DNA of 64,000 nucleotides from Cyathus striatus (taxonomy: Eukaryota; Basidiomycota; Agaricomycetes; Agaricales; Nidulariaceae): contig JAOVFP010000007.1 in NCBI GenBank assembly GCA_025738555.1, positions 4,340,001 through 4,404,000 of the forward strand, read 5' to 3'. How positions within the stretch are numbered: the stretch's first letter is position 1; every line of letters starts with the position of its first letter. A program made the translations under genes and the position numbers. A model generated the notes under the pieces. It had not been told where the DNA came from and did not search any database. It saw only the letters and a program-made list of their open reading frames with translations. Below are positions 57,937 through 64,000 of this stretch, piece after piece.

Positions 57937-60139
57937 ATGCTTTCTCAAAGTGACATTGACTTTCTTGCTCAGGTTCCTGAGCATATTATTGTGGGGTTCC
58001 GTAGCTATGTAAGCATCCTAGGGCTATATTTGTAATATACTATAGTTAGTGATGTCGTCTAACTGCTATCACAGGCTTATCAAAATGACTTCATTGCGAG
58101 TAATCCAGGCCTGTTTCATACCAGACATTGGGTGAATGTACCCACACTTCGAGCCTTCATCAGCCAACGGTATGGTGATCTAGACCTTGAGTCTGAGTCT
58201 ATGTCATCTGTATGACACGACCCTGAAGAATCTCAATGGCCTGTCACTGTGAAGCGAGAAGAAGACTTCATTGATCTCACCAAGCCTACTACTCCTCACA
58301 CTTGCATTGTTCAAGAGAATGGTCAGGAAGTGGTTGAGATTTACAGTTCATGTGATGAAGAGGCAGAAAGTAAGTCATATTATGTTCTTTCATCACACTG
58401 GAAAACTACTAACATGTTAAGAATCAACCTCAGACTCAGACCCTGCCTCTGAGAGTGAAAACTCTGAGAATAGCCACATGGACTTGGACTCTGACTGCGA
58501 GAGCAGTGAGGATCACCACATGGACTTGGATGCTGCAGATAATAGTCAGGTTTATACAGATGAGTATTCTTCCCACTCTTCTGAAGGTATCCCAATGGAT
58601 ACCAGTAAATCTGATGAGTATAGTGCCATGCATCCAACTGTCTGGCTAGACAATGATGTAAAGACCATCAAGCTGGAGTACAATGAAGGGAAACCTATCT
58701 CCATCACGAAGCAAGCAAGAGTCGAAGTTGTGGAGTATTTGAGAGGAATCCCAACAGCGTGGCCAGTTCCTGAGTGTCCCACTGCATACATTCTAGACCT
58801 CACTGATGAGAGGTACAATCTTCAGGACAAGTTTGGGCAGCAGTACTCAGCTGACACACTAATCAAGAATAAGGTGTGTACAATATTTCTTCTATTCCAA
58901 CTATATAACTCATTAGTATTCAGGACAGGGATTCCTGGGGAGGTACCAATGGCAGGGCAGACTCTTTTAGCCGGGTTTTTAATGTTCTTGGATCCAGTGA
59001 AGTGGTTTGTCGTTGCTCTCGTCTGGCCTGTCGAGGGATATGGGCATGCGAGCGTGCAGATGCAAAACTTATCAATGTTACTCGTCGTGAACTGGATCAA
59101 GATGCAAATTGTTCAATTATTCAAGCTCAGGTTGCTGCTCACAGAGAAGAAGGGACTACTCCCATCTCTGCAGCAATTGCATATGTCATTCTTTTTCTTT
59201 CTTAAATCATTACTTATTTCATTTAGTTTCTTTAATGCTTCACATTTGTCATGGAAATGTGAATCTGGATCAGTACTCATGGGTGGTATAAAGGTGAAGT
59301 GTGATGGGAAGCCTATGATGCGGCGTCGTCCTGAGGTATGTATTGTATTTATTTTGACATCACATTCTCAATAATCACAATGTATAATGCAGATGCGAAA
59401 TGGGAAATTGTATTTTCTTGGATGTAGTAAATGGAGAAAGGACAATGGCAATCATTTAACAAGGTCAATTCCCCAAAATGTCAATGAATCAATTTTGTCT
59501 TCATTGTTCCATACTGGTTGTATTGCAGCGACACCAACCAACATAGTTGATGATACAAAGCCATGTCCTTACATTATTTCTGCAACTATAGGTGGCCGTC
59601 AAAAACATTGCCGTATGTCTCAGTGTCATGATATACATTCAAGATTCTCATATTTTCGATGTTTTTAGCTTTTCCTCATATTATCAATGGGAAATCAGTA
59701 CACTGTGGCATTAAGTGGTATCCTTGTAATGCAAAGTGTACTATATTTGTCCCTGAGGACGAAACAATTAGAAAGGCAGTTGTAATTCATGATCCTAAGA
59801 TACTGCATAATCATCCACTGCCTATTTACATGAAGTTATCACATGAGAGCAAGAATACCTACCGAAAGCTGGTTAAAGCTGCTGGTATATGGGGAATATC
59901 AGTTCAACAAGTAGAGACAGCATCATCGACAAAGGTTATTTTGGAAGGAAAGACACCATCAACATATGATAAGGCCCTGAAGGATCATCGAAGAAAGAAA
60001 GACCTGGTTAAAGAGGTGAAGGTTCAACAGTCACCTGGTGGGCTGGGTATTATCGGTAAGCTTGCTGTGACTGTGATATGTGGCATGTCTAACCCATATT
60101 AAAGGTGCATGCCAACAACTTCTAAAAGAGATATACTTA

Positions 60140-60262
60140 TGGACATGTGAGACGGTTATGGTTTGCCCGTAAACCATACCATATCAAAGATTTTTTTGAG
60201 CTCAATGGGACAGTACAGGCCATTTTACGGTTACGGTATGGATTTATATGGGTTACGGGTCA
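60140..60262. repeat. GGCTGTACACC-family MITE remnant in the transposase gene
   Basis: GAGACGGTTATGGTTTGCCC and ACGGTTACGGTATGG words match those in the copy at 61,225-61,410. Ends are unclear. Confidence 0.45.
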
Positions 60263-61224
60263 TAGTTTCAAAAAATTTCTTCATAAATCATTCCTGTCTG
60301 TAATATTTAGGCTTCTGCATACTTCTACAGGCAGTATCGAAGTAATTGTTACACCTATGGAGTCAATCCAGTAGCAAGTGTTGAAGATTGAGTCTGGGTG
60401 TGCAACTCAGTTCATGATATTCAAGTTTTAGTTAGCCAGTTCTCAAGACTGGTTGATGCTGGTATCGACACCTACAAACGAGATTTCTTGTCAGCGAGAC
60501 GGTGCTGGCATCAATAGTCTATCAGTACGAATCGCACATGAAATGGTGCAGTGTACATACAGCCACAGAGATGCACCGAGATTTGAAAGTGTCCTGCATA
60601 TGCTTTTGGCACTCACCATTCACATGGTCCATTCCCAGCTGCTTTAATTTTAGCACATGCTCTCTCACTACGCCTGCCACCTGCTGCATGCCTCAACCCA
60701 TGACTTAAAACATAACACAAAATTACATAAACCTATCTAATATATTCACTTCAGCACAGTCGTCATCTTCGCGAAGTAACTCGCTGTTACTTACTACTTT
60801 TATACCAGCAGCGTTTCCGTTATCTTGAATCAGGTTGTATTATGCGTGGATTAACTGTCCGTGCCAATAAAAATCTAAGTATGGGTGTTCTACATTGGAA
60901 TAGACAATACAATATGATCATAAGGCTATGAAAGGACTCATTGAGGTGGCTGAATCCTGATTACGATGCATTGTATTACAAATAGGTACTATGTTCCTGT
61001 GTAGTAGAGGGATAATTCTATAATTCTTTTACAAAATAAGGGACTTTGTCTTGTATCGTATGAGTGGCACATGTCTCAATTTTCTTCAAATAGTGTCAGT
61101 GAGAGGAATGACTAGGCAAGGGAGTCGAAAACCAGTAGTATGTTCCACTGAGTGACTATGGAGTGGCATCGATTTTAGCCTGAAATGTTCCTTAAATTTA
61201 ACTATTAACAATGAATTCACCAAG

Positions 61225-61410
61225 GTTTACCATATGACCGTACATGACTGTAATACGGCCGTATTCATACGGTTTCCTTATGGTCAAAACCGTACCATAG
61301 CCATACCATATCAAGTATTGTCTGAAGCCTCGATGGGACGGTTATGGGTCCGTATATACAGGTACTGTATAACTGTATTGTATGGTAACGGTGTACAGTC
61401 CTAGTTCTCA
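61225..61410. repeat. GGCTGTACACC-family MITE in the transposase gene
   Basis: ACCATATGACCGTACATGAC at the left and GTAACGGTGTACAGTCCTA at the right. Coding sequence of the transposase (TFDAFLLSLIHDAIS) restarts about 10 bases after it. Related to copies at 42,053, 49,216 and 60,140. Confidence 0.55.
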
Positions 61411-63272
61411 CCTTTGATGCATTCCTCCTGTCACTGATCCATGATGCCATTTCATTTGAAGTCGACCATACTTTTAAACGAGTTTTAGACTTCAATGAGT
61501 GGGAGATTGTCATATTTTGCTCAGCAGCTCAACGAGGTATGCTTCCTGTCATTTATTTCATATAGGTTTAATTTTTACATGTTGATAGCAGTAACAATTG
61601 GATGTATATATACCAATGGACAAGATCGAGCTTATTACAAACGACTTTTTGATGAGTTTCAAGATATTGTTCTTCGACTGACTCCCAAACCTCTTCGCTT
61701 CAAGAGGCTAGTTCGTGGTGGTAACCTTCTTTGCATGAATGCAGATCTGGAGGCTGCGCAAGCACTTGGGTTTGGCGATTCCATCATTTCTACCAATGAT
61801 CCCGAGTACAGTGGAATCCCTGCCAACACAGACTCTGAGACAATCTTGTCTTACATTTTCAAAGGGTGCCATACTCATGTCAAGCGGTAGGTTTTAAGTT
61901 TGCGATGAAATGTTATCTTCATTACTGATATTTCTGTCATGCTGTACAGAGCTGTCAATGAATTCCGACATCTTGTTCCTTATAACGATTACCAACGCCT
62001 GATGAACTTTCCATACATGAAAAGGGAAGAGTTGCCAGAATTTGACGAGTTTGTTAAGAGCCTGAAGAACAAAAAGATCAGTGGTAAATGTATTCATACT
62101 TGTATTGTTTCGCATTTTGCTCATTGTATAAATTCACAGCCTGGTGGAAGCATAAGCGTCGTAGCAAATGGATTCTACCTACCATTATGGAAAGCATGTC
62201 ACGCATGCATCCAGATGATTGGAGAGTGGCTTCATCCACAACGAATGTCGATGAAGCACAGCATCACTGGACTAACTTGCAAACAGGTATTAAACTTACT
62301 CTGGTAGATGCAATCAAGAAGTATGTCTTAATCCTTATGATATATTTTCATTCTCTGATTGTTAATAGAGCTTGTGAGGTCGACCAGGAAATGTTGTTGA
62401 AGATCAGGGAGACACTCGAGACTGGCTTTGCCGAAAGTCGCTGCAATATTCAACACCAAATGGTTCGAAGTGCACAGCGTGCCACAGCTGCAGCTAAGAA
62501 GTCATCTGCAACACAGGTTTCACCAACAAAGAAGAAGGTGTATTCAAAATGATTCGACGATTCAATGGGGAGAGTTCAAACGAAGAAAACAAGTCTAAAG
62601 GCTGCTCGTAATGCAGCTGCTCCTTATTACATTGGTATGTTTACAGGTGGAGTTTCAGGTTACCTCTAATACAGGCTGTATACAACAGGGAACCATAACG
62701 ATGCCTCTTCGGATGAGGCAACAACCCAGGCTTCATCACCATCAGCTCCTCTGGCGACAACCTCAACTCTTTCGCAGCCAGCTCCCATCCCACTGCCATC
62801 AACCACCATACTTCAGGCCACTGCGTCACCATCCCCCTCTGTGCCAGCCACTGTACGCACATATCAAGAGGACCTCATCCTCTCCCTTGGATCTCTGTTG
62901 ACGTTCTGTATGGTTCCTGAGCCAGCACTGACCCCACTCGGAGACACAATTACAACGACATTCTCAGCATCAGCACAGCCCCTACTTTGTGACATCAGGA
63001 ACACAATGACAAACGATGGACCAAGTGACATACCAGAGAGCGCAGTGACCACAGCATACATGCTTCAAAAAGACCACATCCAGCTCCCATCTCCACCAGC
63101 AACGCAGCTACTACTTTCCACTGAGTCTCCACAGTCCCCACTTCAGCTACCATCTCCTCCCGCTACTCAAGTTGCAGCAGGAGCACCCAGATGTGATCCA
63201 GTACCAGCATTGACATTGGATGAGGTTGACGAAGTTTTTGACAGATTTTTCCAGCAATATCCAGATTCCTAG

Positions 63273-64000
63273 ACCCTAGCCCATAACTTGTAGATCATGT
63301 ACTGGTCCCTGTACTGAGCTATCAGAGTAATTTGATGTGGAAATGGTACCATTTGCTGCGGTGAAAGAGAACAAGGAGAGATGACGCGCGGTGATGCGGC
63401 ATTTGTCAAACCATTAAATTATTACAGTAAGGTCAAAAACTAATATTTTAATTACGTTGGCGCCAGAGCGCTAAATGCTTAGCAATGTGTAAATTTCGCA
63501 TGGGACAAAGTTTACCCGTCTCAACTTTGTGTTATGTGTGGGCGATACACTGGGTGCACAGTAACATAATAAGTGAGAAAATATTCAAATATTATGATAA
63601 AAAGAAGTGCACCCTTGATTACATATTTTTTCATCAAGAATTAAATAAATATGAATGAAACATACCACAATAACAGCTCATAAATTACCTAAACATTATT
63701 TTAAATAGTATTGTGTGACAAATGTCACACTACTTTTAAAATAACAATGGCAAAAAATATGTTATATAGTATGAAATATAAATTCCATAATAGACTACAA
63801 TAGTATTAAGAGATTATGGTGAAAATTATGCAATGCATTATACTGAAATTATGATAAGAAGAATGATACATAAACATTCAAATAGTATTGTAGGTAGAAG
63901 TGTGTTACAAATTGTCACCATACTTTTAAAATAATAGAGCAGTAAGTATAGTGAAGAGTACAGAGTTGTAATTTCATATTACATCAACAAAATATGTAAT
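63273..64000. other. AT-rich 3' flank, no gene
   Basis: A short CpG-containing part (63,380-63,530) is followed by very AT-rich DNA. The phrase AAATAGTATTGT...ACAAATGTCAC...TACTTTTAAAATAA at about 63,705 recurs in altered form at about 63,890, which suggests an imperfect tandem repeat of about 185 bases running past the window. Confidence 0.45.

Larger units (their letters stand above)
57937..63272 (+). pseudogene. MULE-like DDE transposase ('DHTFKRVLDFNEWE' family), interrupted
   Basis: Start ATG 57,937 (LSQSDIDFLAQVPEH); first intron about 57,994-58,074. Then an acidic Ser-rich part (58,440-58,620) and a Cys-rich block (VVCRCSRLACRG, near 59,006). Further on are YFLGCSKWRKDNGNHLTR, SATIGGRQKHC and IFVPEDETIRKAVVIHD with HNHPLP (about 59,735-59,825). 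The DDE-like core is FEVDHTFKRVLDFNEWEIVI (about 61,455-61,515), RFKRLVRGGNLLCMNADLEA (about 61,700-61,755) and STTNVDEAQHHWTN (about 62,232-62,275). The C-terminus is Pro/Ser-rich, ending at 63,272. TGA stops at 58,213 and 62,550 stand where arginine fits. Between 60,060 and 61,420 the frame is lost to MITE insertions and decay. The family is abundant in Agaricomycetes as I recall it; the MULE link rests on the motif order. Confidence 0.65.

Noticed and set aside
1..64000. LTR or LINE retrotransposons
   Set aside because: No reverse transcriptase (YxDD), integrase or paired LTRs could be recognised.

Overview
The window reads as nuclear DNA of a filamentous basidiomycete, most likely a transposon-rich Agaricomycete. 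Introns are short (about 45-70 bases, GTRAGT...AG). The genes match families I know mainly from Agaricomycetes: a KDZ transposase with a CxC2 cysteine cluster, a CxC5/CxC6 protein, pogo-like and hAT transposases, and MULE-like DDE proteins of the 'DTSFKR' and 'DHTFKR' types. Most of the DNA is AT-rich and poor in CpG. Almost no ordinary host gene is visible. No species call is safe.

Layout. 1-5,640: a possible tRNA-derived SINE, a stray element terminus at 543, a dead transposon-type gene (1,058-3,172), and a repeat element (3,126-5,622) with a 1 kb foldback MITE nested in it. 5,654-10,159: two minus-strand genes, a decayed kinase-like gene and an unrecognised gene with frameshifts. 10,695-13,560: a dead MULE-like transposase. 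14,239-40,579: a single composite element of 26.3 kb, bounded by an 8-base target duplication, inverted termini and inverted 57-base minisatellites. It contains a CxC2-KDZ transposase, a CxC5/CxC6 protein, an acidic/basic auxiliary protein, a large uncharacterised plus-strand gene and several internal arrays. 42,050-43,890: a foldback element nested in a MITE. 44,788-48,790: a 4.0 kb non-autonomous relative of the giant element, inserted into an open reading frame. 51,050-57,455: a pogo-like element carrying at least two later insertions. 57,937-63,272: a second MULE-like transposase gene, interrupted.

The main discovery is the giant element and its 4 kb relative. They have the same asymmetric ends (GAGGGGTGTCAGCC and ATAAGTGTCAGCC), the same 8-base duplication length, a palindromic hairpin just inside the termini, and then long subterminal tandem arrays in inverted orientation. 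The array units are unrelated (57 bases AT-rich; 18 bases rich in ACGCGT). A third terminus with the same TIR and hairpin layout lies at 543. This suggests that a KDZ-type transposase recognises a TIR plus hairpin, with an interchangeable spacer of minisatellite.

A second strong pattern is decay. In five different transposase-type genes the in-frame stops I could place are TGA where an arginine CGA is expected, which fits C-to-T change at methylated CpG. The CxC5/CxC6 gene, the auxiliary gene and the large plus-strand gene at 34.1-36.5 kb show no such stops. Several apparent frameshifts fall in six-base homopolymers and may be sequencing errors.
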